Source: Ursus arctos (Eukaryota; Chordata; Mammalia; Carnivora; Ursidae). Taken from it: a stretch of 64,000 bases of DNA. Both the position numbers and the translations under genes were made by a program. The notes beneath the pieces are model-generated. The model saw only the letters and a program-made list of their open reading frames with translations, was not told where the DNA came from and did not search any database. Shown here piece by piece: positions 40,209 through 52,499 of the stretch; the first letter of the stretch is position 1, and each line of letters begins with the position of its first letter. The DNA lies in contig NW_026623067.1 in NCBI RefSeq assembly GCF_023065955.2, positions 57,048,444 through 57,112,443 of the forward strand, read 5' to 3'.

Positions 40209-40407
40209 GGAGCGCCTGGGTGGCACAGCGGTTAAGCTTCTGCCTTCGGCTCAGGGCGTGATCCTGGCGTTGTGGGATCGAGCCCCACATCAGGCTCCTC
40301 TGCTAGGAGCCTGCTTCTTCCTCTCCCACTCCCCCTGCTTGTGCTCCCTCTCTCGCTGGCTGTCTCTATCTGTCGAATAAATAAATAAAATCTTTAAAAA
40401 AAAAAAA
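40209..40407 (+). mobile_element. can-SINE (young), plus
   Basis: GAGCGCCTGGGTGGCACAGC head, CT linker, AATAAATAAATAAAATCTTT tail and poly(A). Direct repeats AAGTAATTG at 40200-40208 and 40408-40416. Antisense to MRPS27. Confidence 0.95.
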
Positions 40408-41444
40408 AAGTAATTGAATTTCCAAGTTTTTTTTACTCCCTGGTAGAAGAAATTAGTGTCAAGGAAAAAGAAGACAGAGGCAATCAATCAGCAAGTATCT
40501 GTTGAAGACTTTTTGCTGTGCATTTAACCATTTTTTCCTCTTTCCCTGGGGCAATGCTCTCAATGACTCAGTAGCTACTGCTGGAAAGCAACACAAAATC
40601 CTGAAAACCTGATATGATGTAAAAGTTTACTTTTCTTATGACTATCTTAAAAGGATTGGCACCAGGTGATTAAAGATTAACACACACACAAAGAAGTCCC
40701 TAAAATTTCTTCACATTAAGGCAAATTAATATTGCAAACAGAATGATACTAAACAGCGGTCTCATGATACCAAATCTTGACGATAAACACTCGATTGAGT
40801 TGGCTTCTATACTGTGGTAACTCAAGATTCCATTTTAATCCTTCACACCAAGATATCATCAGTCAAGTGAAATTGGTTGGGGCTTCAAAAAGGCAACAGC
40901 TGCAGAGCCAGCATCAGAGGAGTAACATTTGCATGTTAGAAGTCAGAGAGGGATTTGCTGCTAAATATTATATGTGACCAATCACCTTATGCGACAGTGT
41001 CAGTGTGATGAATGAGGCAGAAAATGCACAGAGCAGGGATGGCCAGGAAAGCTGGGGCAGCTGTGGCCTACAGAGGGCCAGCACCACAGGCTTCTGGACC
41101 ATGAGCTTCAACAGCCAAAATCACACTTCATGTTTCAGTGAGGGGCCTACAGATGCCCAGGTTTTCTTCAAAGAAATGTGCCAAGGAAGATGCCTTCTTG
41201 CCTGTCATTCAGCTCCTCAGGAATATACACTGCAGAGGATGGTTGAGGTCAACAAAACCTATATGGGAAAATGGATCTTCATCTAACAAAACTTAAAGCT
41301 GTACAGACAATGTGAAAGTATGTCCAGAAAATGAAATGTATACTAGTATAAATGCTCTTCTTGTCTGAAGAAAACAATACCATTGATGATCTAAGGTCAT
41401 AAAAGATTTTATTAAGGACCCTACACGATTCCAAGTATAGGAGT

Positions 41445-41630
41445 GTAATCATTCACAAACCTGGTCAAGGATATGAATCACCTGCAAGATTTTGAAAACT
41501 TCAGATCCCTAAGTTTCACAAACCCAGAGGGCGATTCTAATTCTGTAGGCTTGAGGTGAGACTGGGGAAATAAAAATTTTTAAACAAAAGCCCCAAGAGA
41601 CTTTGATGCACCCTCGCAAAAACTAGAATG
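41445..41630 (+). mobile_element. MER5A-like hAT fragment, plus
   Basis: GGATATGAATCACCTGCAAG, CCAGAGGGCGATTCTAATTC, TAGGCTTGAGGTGAGACTGG follow the MER5A order. Confidence 0.6.
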
Positions 41631-43849
41631 AATCATGTCTGAGTACTACTATGGAGGGAACACAAAATAAGTCTTGGATGTTGCTCATAAGCTCAAAGAG
41701 GATATCAAACTGAATTCCATTTCTGGAATAAGTCGGAAAATAAAACACCTAAATTAAATATTTTTTAAGAATTCAAATATACGACTGGGCTTTAGGTGAA
41801 AAATTATTAGATGGTTTTGGTTTTTCATGATTTCTACGTAAATGTCTATCATTGTTACCCAATCAACACTAAACTTTTTCTGGGCTTATGAATATTTGTA
41901 TACCTTATCTAATTTATGTAATAAAGAATTAGATACAAGTTATTATTGTATCCTCTAGAAGAAGTGATCAGAAAACAGTCTGAAGATATGTTTTTGTTTC
42001 CCACATTTAAAAAAACAACAAGCACACATGACATATGTATAGAAGCAACAGAAGGAAGTAGGAAAAACTAACCTAGAAACCATTTTGAATATAGATATTT
42101 AGGTTTCCATGTATCTGTTTATCACCAGAAACTTTAAAACAAATAGTTCCAATAAAGGAAAATCTAAAAGCAAGCTTTATATACATATATACTAAGAAAA
42201 TGAGACTAAAGGAAGATGATGTGCACAACTCGGACCCATCTCTAGAACTGCCAGATGATAAATATGAAACCTAATAAATAAATAAATATCAGATATAGAT
42301 GCAAATATGGAACTGACAAAGTCAGAAAAGCAGGTTTCAGAAGATTTCTGTCAGGCTTCAAGAACAAGGTTTGAAAAAATCACTGCAACAAGCTAAAGAC
42401 CTCCCCAGCTGCAATGACACAGCAAAACTAAACCTCAGCTAATGGGAGAAGATGACCACAGTGCTTAGTTTCAACCTGAACTCAAATGTGTCAATGGAGT
42501 AATTCTCTTTCCATTTGGAAAGGGAGTTCTTAAAACAAAAACAAAAAAATAACTAAAACCAAAAGATGTCCTTTACTTTATAATTACATATAATGTGAAA
42601 AATTCAGTAAGGCTCAGAAATTCAGTTCAGCCCATCACCAGGGCCCTTACCCCTAGCAAGGTGATGCAAGAGAGAGAACGTCCTCCGATGGAACACAGGC
42701 AGCTTCCTCATCAGGCCTGCCCTCCTACTGGCGCCCTGCTCGGTTCCCCAAAATAGTTTTCTCCTTAGTCCTATTCACTGTGGGCCCTAGTCTGTAATTA
42801 AAAAGCTGCTAACTGGCCAATGCTGTTAACTTGCACCCTGTACCTCCTCAATAGATCTGCATGGCTAGTGGAGGAATTTCAGACACAATGCTTTAATTCA
42901 GTGTTTATTTTAACCAAAGGGAAGCCCAGTACAGAAACAGTCTAAAATGGCAATCTTCTGACTTGAATTGGAAAGCTCAAGAATCCTAGGGCTCTATTAA
43001 AAGCCCAGTTGGAGAACTAAGGCCCTTTCAATAAAAACATCAACCGTAATGGATTAAGATGTGTGGAAGGCTTAAATCCAGGTGTTCATAACAGTATCTA
43101 AAAAAAATATATATCCTCATTGATCATTTTTGGAGGAGGGTAGGACGATGAAAGGATGGTAGGATTATCTTGAAAGCTGCCTCTTTATAAAAACTGTATC
43201 TCAGGATAACTAAACTGATGAAAAAAAAAATCTTGTAAAAAATTTTCTCAGTAATAAATGAGGAAGAAATGATACAATTAAAATAGTAACATTTTGCAGC
43301 TCCTAATGAAATAATAGATACATAAGCAATGATCATGAAAGGCCTCTAATATCAAAGAGGGATAACCAAACGCTGTGTACCTTCTGATAAAAGTAAACAA
43401 TACCTCCTATGAAGTATTCATGCCAAAAGAAAAACAAAAAGGAAACCGTGAATCTGATCGAGCCTCCTATTCTGCCAGCTTTATATGGCATATGGAAGAT
43501 AAAGGAATATGTTAAACACCACGACAGAGGAACATGTTAAACACCACCATAAGGATGAAAACAGCAAATTCAGAATGTGGGAAACTCTCAGACAAAAGAC
43601 CTGTTTTCCTCAATAAATAAATTACAAGAAAAAGAGAAACTTACAGATTAAAAAATAATTCAGAGACATCTCAACACATTACAATGTATGAACTTATCTG
43701 GGTCCCATTTCGAGAAACTGTAAATTAAAAAAAAAAAAAAATATATATATATATAAGGCATCTGGGGAAATGTAAATATTGATGGCATATTTAATGATGT
43801 TAAGGAACAACTAATTTTTAAAAAGGACAATGGTATTATATTTTTTAAA

Positions 43850-44460
43850 AAATCCTATCTTTTAGGGGTACATGTGAAAATACACATAAAATGATCTAAC
43901 AAAGATTTGTTAAAAAGTAATCAGGTGATGGGAAAGGGGATCAATGAAACAAGACTAGCAAGGAATTGGTAATTGTTCAAGCCAGGTGACAGGACACAGG
44001 AGGATTCATTATACTATTCTCTCTACTTTTGTATGTTTCTATAAAAAAGATTTTAAAAGAGGCAAGAGAAGGGGAGAAAAAAATGAATTGCACTGTATGG
44101 ACCTTACACGTAATCCTGATTCAACCAGACCATTAAAAAGATTTATAAGAGTATCCAGGTAATTTGAACACTAACTGTACCTTTCATGCTTACATAATTA
44201 TTAACATTTTAGGTGTAATAATGGTATTTAAAACACCCTTACCTTTGAGACATATATGTTAAAATATTTATGGGGGAAAGTACATACTATCTGGGATTTG
44301 CCTCAAAACAAACCAGAGGATCAGAAGGGGAGAATTGCAGATGATGTAAAGGTAAGCCATGAGCTGGTAACTGTTGAAGCCAGATGATCGGTACTGGGGA
44401 TTCCACATTTCAATCACTCTCCTTTGTATGTTTACATTTTCCATTATAAAACATTTTTTA
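43850..44460 (+). mobile_element. Two old L1 3'-tail fragments
   Basis: Both 43920-44060 and 44330-44460 contain the same diverged motif series (ATTGGTAATTGTTCAAGCCA … TCTCTACTTTTGTATGTTTC and AGCTGGTAACTGTTGAAGCC … CTCTCCTTTGTATGTTTACA), typical of old L1 3' ends. Confidence 0.5.
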
Positions 44461-44734
44461 AAAATTTTACCCATGGTGTCAGAAGTTCCTCCTCAGAGGA
44501 AATGGGAGCAACAATAAGGGCTTCTTGAGTGGGAGGAATGTTCTATTTCTTACATTAGTTTACTGGGTTCATCAATCTATACTTTATGATTTATGCACAT
44601 TTCTGTATATATTATTCTGCAACCAAAATGTATTTTTTAAAAACCAAGAGATCTACTGTTCAGTGCAAGGGAAGACGCTATGGTAGAAGTGAAGGTACTA
44701 CAGCAATCACAGAGAAAGCTGTTTTTCACCATAA

Positions 44735-44900
44735 AGGCAATGGCCCTAAGTAAGTGTCAGAATATAGCCTCAGTTTCCTCATCCACAACGGGGAATAGCA
44801 GCACCTGCATTAGCTGGCTGTTGTGAGCATTAAATGGGACGGAACCTATGAAGTGCTTACAACAGAACCAGCAAGGAATGAAGGTTGCCTTTGACTCTTA
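44735..44900 (+). repeat. MIR, plus
   Basis: CCTCAGTTTCCTCATCCACA, GGCTGTTGTGAGCATTAAAT and GAAGTGCTTACAACAGAACC are the sense MIR 3' half. Confidence 0.8.
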
Positions 44901-45029
44901 CGTGAGAGGAGCATTCATGGCCTGCTTGATCCCTAAAATGCAGTGTAGGTACTAAATAGCACTCCTGGTTTTAATCAAAGTGCTCCCTATCAATAAATTA
45001 CCCTCATACTGGGAGGGGGACAGATCCCC

Positions 45030-45500
45030 ATTAGCCCGCCCCCAAGGCTCTAACAGAAAATTACTAATGAGACTGAACAAGAGGCATCAGAGCCTCACGC
45101 CCATCAGAGAAAACACTGAACACTTCCCCCGCAAGTACTCCGCTTGGAGGCGAAATCACTTAAGCAGATGGAAGTCGAAGCCCCACACCCACACCCAGGC
45201 ATCTTCCCTCTCCCACTCCGCTCCACTCCACCCCACGCCCTCCAATAGAGACGCGCGGAGTAAAAGCCTCATATCGCCCCTCCTCCTTCCCCCAATCAGC
45301 GATCCCGCACCAGGTCGCAGCGCCCAATCACAGCGCTCCACATGCTAAGGGCAGCACTCCGCGCAAGCGCGTACGGGGGCGGCTTCCGAAAAGGTCCGCA
45401 CCCAGAGGCCAGGTTCCAAAGGCTGCGCAGCGGTCTCGGCAGAGGCGGCGCTGCCACCTACTGCACGGTCTTCGGGATGCAGCCCCTGGCTCAGCGCTTG
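45030..45500. promoter_or_regulatory. Intronic CpG-rich block with CCAAT boxes and a CTCF-like motif
   Basis: Inside MRPS27 intron 2, about two dozen CpGs (hand count) cluster at 45230-45500, whereas the surrounding kilobases have almost none. Visible motifs are a GC box (CCCGCCCCCA) near 45034, CCAAT elements near 45240, 45292 and 45325 (two as CCCAATCA), a CCGCGCAAGCGCG element near 45358 similar to an NRF1 site, GGGGGCGGC near 45374, and on the minus strand at 45464-45449 a 16-mer matching the CTCF core at 15 of 16 positions. No splice-joined coding exon was recognised. It may be an alternative or antisense promoter, or an insulator. The intronic position is secure; the function is inferred. 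Confidence 0.55.
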
Positions 45501-45719
45501 AATTCTCAGCACACACCTCTCAAACCAAACCCCAGAGTTAGGGAATACACGCAGTAATATCATATAGGCGCGAAAGTTTTAATTACATTTTGTTACACAG
45601 CAGAAACAAATATTGTCTCAAAGAGCCTCTATTTTTTTTTCCCGAGCAGTTTGAGTTTCAAAACCTTACCTCATACCCTTATCTTTTATATTGGGGTAGA
45701 ATCAAGGGGCCTAGAAATT

Positions 45720-45900
45720 CATTCATTCCACCTATTTCTGCAGCACCTATTGTATGGTAGGGTATTAACTGAAGCAGGCATTATCATCATCCTAATTTAT
45801 GGCTACAGGAACAAGGTTAAATGACAGTTTCTGAAAGCTGGCAGGGCTAGGGCTCACATCCAGATGTCTGCCCCCCAAGTGCAGACTTTTCACCACATCA
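45720..45900 (-). repeat. Possible MIR, minus
   Basis: Weakly matches antisense MIR: ATTGTATGGTAGGGTATTAA, GGCTACAGGAACAAGGTTAA, GGGCTCACATCCAGATGTCT. Confidence 0.4.
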
Positions 45901-46394
45901 AACGTGCAAGGATGGTACCACGCGTGCTGTAAGAATATAGGGTGAGGAAAAAATTCTGACTAGATAAGGATTCAGGATATACAGAGGGTATTCAAGGAGG
46001 GTAGTCTTCAGTAAATGGTAGCTGTTACTGCTTTTCCAAGTGTACTAATCTTAACAAAGACAGTTACCTACATTTGCTATTTATTTATTGCAGACTTCTT
46101 ATACTCTATTACACTCATTCTTCGGCAAACAGCTTCTGCTTATTCAGGAATCTATGTACACCTTCCCATAAATTTGTCCCCTAATAACAAAGAGCTGACT
46201 ATATCCTATACCAAGGCACCAAATACAATGGTCTTTTCTAATTTTCCCTGCATGCCTAGGAAAGTGTTAACAAGCGCTTTCCTGAAATTCTTCATTGTCT
46301 CCTCTGCACTTCCACAGCACTTTTCTTACAGTTCATGCATGGCATACCAGAACAAGCTCTGCAATATAATTAATGGAGTCCATGTTGGTTTCAT

Positions 46395-46570
46395 CACTGG
46401 AACGGTTCCCAAAAGGAGTACTAATGGCCCCAGAGGGCAATTAGAAATATGGGGGTGTTTTCTGAATATCACAATGAATGCAAGGAGTACTGAATGAGCA
46501 GAAGACAGTAAAATTAGATAACCTGCAATGCACAGACTGTCCAACACATCAAAATATTGTCCCTGTTGGA
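46395..46570 (+). mobile_element. MER20-like hAT fragment, plus
   Basis: ACTAATGGCCCCAGAGGGCA followed by ACCTGCAATGCACAGACTGT and ACATCAAAATATTGTCCC matches the MER20-type 3' half. It overlaps a 160-codon open frame that is therefore probably not a gene. Confidence 0.5.
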
Positions 46571-46739
46571 AGCCAGAGTTTTTGGTATAGAAGGGATATA
46601 AATATGGCCTAGAGAAGGCAAGGAAGAGTTCTGTGGGGATGAACTGGAATTGGAGGTTTCAGCATGAACTCATTATTTGTAAAATATGTACAGGTAAGCT
46701 TATATGCATGAATGTACATATATGTTTACATGGCTATGT

Positions 46740-47750
46740 ATACTTATTTTTCCTAGCTTTAGCCACTGAACAGGCCAAGAAACAAAAACTCCATAGTAGC
46801 AAGAGGACACCTAGTGCAGAAATCTTGGTTTCTAATACCATTCCTTACTAAAAGGAACCAGGACTCCTTGGAGAAACAGTTGATTCCAGGGCTCGAGCAG
46901 GAAATGTACAAGATGGAAAACTGGGAGTCAGGCTGAAAGGACTTCTACCGGCCAACACTGGAACAATGTGACCACCCAAATAATAAGGATGGTAATGAAT
47001 CATTGAAAGAAAAACAGGAATCCACAAGACCATGCTGATAATAAACAGAGAAAGAAATGGAAGGGAACAGAAGGCTCTTACTCACATTAGAATATTGAGT
47101 ACTAATTACAAATGTGGAGGTATTAACGAATTGGAAAACCATCATTTTGCAACCACCATAGTAAAGATTGATTCAGGCAAGAAGCTAAATGGATACTAAA
47201 CTTAGGGGGAAACTTTTGATAAGCAGCAGGACACTGGCGTGATATTAAAGTGTCTCCCCACAGACTGCCCATTAGTCACAAGGGAGAAAAACAGTAACTC
47301 TCCAGGGGAAAAATCACACACACTTGACTGGGTGATCAAAGTTAACCTCACCAGTGAGGGGCAGATGGACATCAAGTGTCTCCAGACGAGAAGACATCCT
47401 TAGAAGGACACAACATTACTGACAATAATCTGGCCAGGGGACCCTTTCTTGAATCTAATTTTGAAAAAAATACAAGACAAATCCCAAAAGAAGAATATTC
47501 TATTAAAAAAAGGGACTGGCTTCTTAAAAAATGTCAGGTACTGTACACGAAAGCACTCAGCTTAACGGGCTATAACGTAATATAACAAACTCTCAGATGG
47601 TTAAAAGTGCGTACAGAATGAGAAAGCAAAAACAAAAGGGTCAAAATGATGACAACTGGTGAATCTGGGCAAAGTATAAAGATACTCTTTGTATTATTCT
47701 TACAAGTATTTGTAGTTTAAAATTATTTACAAATAAAAGGTTAAAATATT
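46740..47750 (+). mobile_element. L1-like 3' tail sequence, copy B
   Basis: Ordered blocks are shared with 19550-20650 (CCTTGGAGAAACAGTTGATT, GATTCCAGGGCTCGAGCAGG, GATCAAAGTTAACCTCACCA). It ends GGTGAATCTGGGCAAAGTAT … AAAATTATTTACAAATAAAA, an old L1 3' terminus. Confidence 0.5.
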
Positions 47751-48544
47751 TGCCCCACAGACCATAGCATCTCTGACATGGCAGGCATTAACACGAATTA
47801 AAAAAAAAAAAATCAACCTGTTGATAATAGAACTAACTCCACCTTACATATAAACAAAGGCAAAGTTTTTTTGGGCGAAATCTGAGAATAAGCTGAATTT
47901 TCCATAGATGCAACTACCATGTAAACTGAAGATGGCACTTAGATTTGTTCAGAACTTTACCAAGAGTTGTTCACCATTTTGTGACTACAACTGTGTCCCA
48001 CATGATAATGCCACTCCTGGTATTGGACTTTGCCAGTACACCACGTCTGTACCCATCTGCATTTCTATCTATTCACAGTGATTCTACATTTCAGTGCAAC
48101 TATGTAGTTACTTACCTTTAGATTCTTCACAGCTCTGCTTTGGTTAGCCCCTGCCTACACAGCCATTCCAGGATGTACAAACCAATTTTGCTCTTTGCAG
48201 TAACATCATCAAGGGAGAAAATGATGAGTTCTCTGAAACCCCTCCCCACCCAAGCTAGCCATTACAGACAGCTACAAAAGAATGTCTCCCTCCTTCCTCA
48301 CTTATTAGAAGAATCCATAAACACAGGGGGACTTCATTCTTTAACATGAGCCCAAAAAAGCAGAGAAAGAAATCTGTGGGAGAATATTAGATCAGCAATG
48401 GAATTGATCAAAAAATTACATCAGTCCCATAAAACTATCACCAATTGTCTGATTTTATCAATGTCCTCATAATGTTACATATAATGTACATTACATATAT
48501 GAAGTATTTATATTTCTACAAAGCGCTCATAGGGTCAGTGACTT

Positions 48545-48748
48545 CTTTTAGAGATTTCATTATTTATTTTAGAGACAGAGACAGAACACGAGTGGGGAGA
48601 AGGGCAGGAAGGGAGGAGATAATATAAAGGAGACTCCATGCTGAGCACGGAGCTTGATGTGGTGCTTGATCTCACGACCCTGACACAATGACCTGAACTG
48701 AAATCAAGAGTTAGAGTCAACGCTTAACTAAGCCACCCAGGCACCCCT
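48545..48748 (-). mobile_element. can-SINE (old), minus
   Basis: TTTAGAGATTTCATTATTTA, GA-rich linker, TGATCTCACGACCCTGACAC and AGCCACCCAGGCACCCC identify an antisense, diverged SINEC. It lies about 580 bp downstream of exon 2 in the direction of MRPS27 transcription. Confidence 0.88.
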
Positions 48749-49323
48749 AAGACTTGTTATTTTAGAAAAGAAAGGCTACTATCTATGTAATACGACCTAG
48801 AGAACAAGGAAAAGGAAATATAATTAGGGGCCTACTGCCTGAGAAGATGTTATGCAACTATTTTCCCTAAATGGTTTGTATGAGATTATAACACTGCTTT
48901 CAATTCTATTACCTGGTAATAAAATAGAAAAGAGCCAGAAAGAACTCTAAAGACCACAAGTTAAGAAATGACAATAAAAAAGGATGAAAATATAAAATAT
49001 ATTTTTCTCTGCAGGTAATATAAAACAGAGACAACCTGCATGGTAACTAACTATATGACTAAACTGGACAAAAAACAAGAAAGAAAATTGTTTACATAAC
49101 TTAGGGAGACTAATCAAGGCAAAAATGAAACAGAAATTTATAGGATAGCAAAAATGATTTTGCCACATGTAAAATAACAGTCTAATTCTTTTTAAGACTT
49201 AAAATATGCTTATGTGAATGGGATCATCATAGAAGCATCATTTCATAAATACATGATACGGACATGATGGTAAACATATAGAGTGACTGACATGACATAT
49301 CTAACAGCCCAACAGGTACCTAC

Positions 49324-49401
49324 CAAGGTGACAGTGTTCTTTTTCTCTTGCTTCCCATTTGTGGCTGTCCACATATGCTGCAGAAAGCAGGCCTCTTTCA
49401 C
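49324..49401 (-). CDS. MRPS27: MRPS27 coding exon 2
   Basis: This 78-nt exon has a CCTCAG| acceptor and a TTG|GTAGGT donor, and is phase 1 in and out. With the base carried from exon 1 it reads [19 protein letters not shown] and then EKEHCHL. Recalled human mS27 has [25 protein letters not shown] here, so identity is high over the central part. It is the start of the mature, mostly helical PPR-like region. No stop occurs in this frame, and frames join at both ends. The ERG in place of KRY and HCH in place of HYC are the visible differences. Confidence 0.95.
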
Positions 49402-50039
49402 CTGAGGAAAAAGTTAATTATTAACAGGTGCGGCTTCACAACAGGTTCAGTTTATATGTCTTATTAAACATAGCTTTGTCATATTTTCAATGAACTAGGT
49501 TATGTAAAGATTCTAGTATGATACTATAACCAATATCGCAGAGTTCATAATTCAGTTCATGACAACATGCATTCCACCTCTAACAAGTAGAAGATACAGA
49601 AAAACTGAATATTTCTATAATAATGTTACGGTAAGAATGCTGGTAATTTTGTTCCTATAACTTTAGGATTAGAAGCCATTTCTTGCTCCTAAATTATAGC
49701 CAAAGTGAGTCCTAGAACTCCTTAGAACCCAAATACTGGCTAAACTATTGGTTAACTCATTAATCAAATGCTTTATAATCATTAGTTAGTCCTAAAAACA
49801 TTTCCATCTGACTTGGATCAGCATATTTATCCTTACTTCACATAAAGCAAAGAGTATCTTACCCAGTAACCAAGCATCCTACTAGTAAATAAGAGAAACC
49901 TAACAAGCCAGAGTTGAGGTAACTCACTAGATGGCATAACTGTATTCCCAGCACCTGGCACAATGACTGGCACATGGCAATGCTAGATTAACATGAGCTC
50001 AAGGAATGAATGAGAAAGAATGAGCCCCAACTTAAACAA

Positions 50040-51365
50040 AACTAGAACTTCTGTGTTTCAAAGGACACCATTAAGAAAATGAAAGGATAACTCATAGAAT
50101 GGAGAAAATATTTGCAAATTACTTACCTGGTAAGGGACTTGTAACCAGAATATGTAAATGGCTCTTACAACTCAAAATTTAAAAAGGAAACCCACTGAAA
50201 AATGGGCAAAGGATTTGAACAGTCATTTCTTAAAAACAAAAACAAAAATGCCTACATAAACGGCCAACAAGTACATGGGAAGATGTTTAATATGATTTGC
50301 CGTTAGGGAAATGCAAAATACACTGAAATACCACTTGATACTCACTAGAATGACTATAATAAAAAAGATAATAACAGCTATTGGTAAGGAGGTAGAGAAA
50401 CTGGAACCTTCATATATCGTAGGTGACAATGTAAAACAGCGCAGTCACTTTGGAAAAGTTTGGCAGTTCCTCAAAATGTTAATGATGTGGGAAACAAAGA
50501 AGAAAAATTATTAAATTTCCTTACTACCTACAGCCCATTGACAAGTCCTTCAAACAGGCACAGTGACATTCCCCAAGGACTCAAATGCCTTTATGTTGAT
50601 AGTTTGCCAAGGGCAAAAGGCAATCTTAGCCCAACCCCCAGGCCCCTGTAAGTCTACTCTAACACAAAAAATTTCTTTTGGAAACTTCCTTTATCTCTAC
50701 CCCTCAGGATACATGTTGGCAATCATCCCCCAAGTATATGAACCATTGATATACATCTGAAGGGTCTCAAGACTGAGTTTTTACTAAACAGTAATAAATG
50801 ACCTTTCCTAACAATAGCTAGCCCCCTCAGGATCCTGGAAACCTTGTTTCCAAAATACCTGGGAGGCTTACACTATCTCTAACCCCCTCCCACCTTGACA
50901 GTATATAATGGACCTCTCCTCAAGACCTCAGTGCAGCTCTTTCTGCTCTCTGGTCCTGTCCCCATGCTTTAATAAAACCACCCTTTTGCACCAAAGACGT
51001 CTCAAGAATTATTTCTTGGCCTTCGGCTAGGAACCCTAACGTCTTTCCTACATCATTAACGTGGAGTTACCATGCAACCCAGCAATCTCACTCCTAGGTA
51101 TATATCCAGGAGAAATGAAATCATGTATCCACACAAAAATTGGTATACAAATGGTCATAGCAATATTATTCGTAATAGCCCAAAAGTGAAAATAATGCAA
51201 ATATCCAACAACTAATAAAAAGATAAACAAAATGTGATAAATTCTTACAACAGATTATTTGGCAATAAAAAGAAATGAAGTACTGATACAGGCTACAACA
51301 TGGATGAACCTTGAAAACTTTATGTCAAGTGAAAAAGAAGCCAGGCACAAAAGGCCACTCCTTAA
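50040..51365 (+). mobile_element. Old L1 3' region, plus, split by a solo LTR
   Basis: Left part: TCAAAGGACACCATTAAGAA, GAAAATATTTGCAAATTACT, TTTGGCAGTTCCTCAAAATG. It resumes at 51056 with GTGGAGTTACCATGCAACCC and ATGGATGAACCTTGAAAACT. Removing the insertion and one TTAA restores the usual L1 order. Confidence 0.85.
50483..51055 (+). mobile_element. Solo ERV1-type LTR (573 bp), nested in L1
   Basis: Begins TGATGTGGGAAA and ends TTTCCTACATCA, imperfect inverted ends (11 of 12). It is flanked by TTAA on both sides (50479-50482, 51056-51059), a 4-bp duplication typical of gammaretrovirus-like ERVs. A TATATAA box at 50903 and AATAAA at 50971 mark plus orientation. No internal retroviral sequence adjoins it. 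The family is not identified. Confidence 0.85.
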
Positions 51366-52499
51366 TTACCTTAATTAAAGAGAGTTAACCTCCCTTACCG
51401 TAATTACAGGTCAAAACTTTACTAGAATAATATGCTAAATTTGAGCTCTAAAGCTTAAGCAATGATGCAGTAATATGAAAAAACTTCCAAGGACTGTCTC
51501 AAAGAGGAACTAAGATATTTTTAAAGAAATAATAACTATTAAAAAGTGCCTACACTTCAAGTGGATTATTTTAAAAAATTAGATGTTTGGCATAATACAT
51601 TTTCATAGAAACATTCTTCATAGATTTTTTTCAAAGTACACATTTTTCATAGAAACGATGTTATAAATTGTTAGTTACATTCCTAGATCTGCTGAGAAGG
51701 ATGAATAAAATCCAATGGCATTAACTGTGTAGCTGTACAACAAGTCAGGAGTGGGAGAACTGAGATTTGGTCTGAATTTTACCAGCCCGTAGAAAATTAG
51801 AGATCCTGCAGTTACAAATGAAGGAGCTGACCTTGGTGATAATTAAGGTTCCTGCATGTTCTTACATAGAACTAAAAGAATAAATTCAGCTAACCCATTC
51901 ATAATTTACAGCAGCATTTCTATGCAAAATTTCTAAAACCAGGAAGGTGTCTCCTTTCTGTGGGAAACGAACAGCTCATCTCAATGTGAGCATGAGCAAA
52001 GGACTATTAAGCTATATACTTCAGGATCCCAGTGACTTATTCTCTATTATTATAATTTCTTACTTATTCTCTATTTCTTCTTCTAGCATATGTTTCTAGC
52101 ATAAGAAATCACCCCTTCGTATTCTGCAGTCAGAAAAGACAATTATGGTCAATGTTCAAAGAGTTCCGAATTGGAAGACAAAAAAAGCAGGGAAAGAAAT
52201 GGTGGGGAAAGACAGGAGTCCCAGAATGCCCTTTGTGTGCAGTTGTTCAAAGGGGATCACATGAAATGAAAACAAAAAACAAATGAGGACCAGTAAATCT
52301 ACAAAAGGTAAGCCCAGCAACCCTTACGTACATGAATTTTTTAATGTTTGCTTTATAAGAAAGTAACCAGTAATCACTTTCCACCTCCACTGAGTATAGA
52401 ACAAAAGGATATGGGTTTAAGGATGAAGAATTTAAATTTGGCAAATGGAAAATTTTCCTAGATAGAAACCAATGATAAATGTGGGAATGAGTGGCCAAG

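Noticed and set aside
45156..45563. Several overlapping open frames in the intronic CpG block
   Set aside because: Open frames on both strands are expected in GC-rich DNA with few stop codons; none resembles a known protein.
46015..46497. 160-codon plus-strand open frame
   Set aside because: Its 3' part overlaps a MER20-like repeat, composition is AT-rich and hydrophobic without a domain, and it has no splice or promoter context; probably chance.
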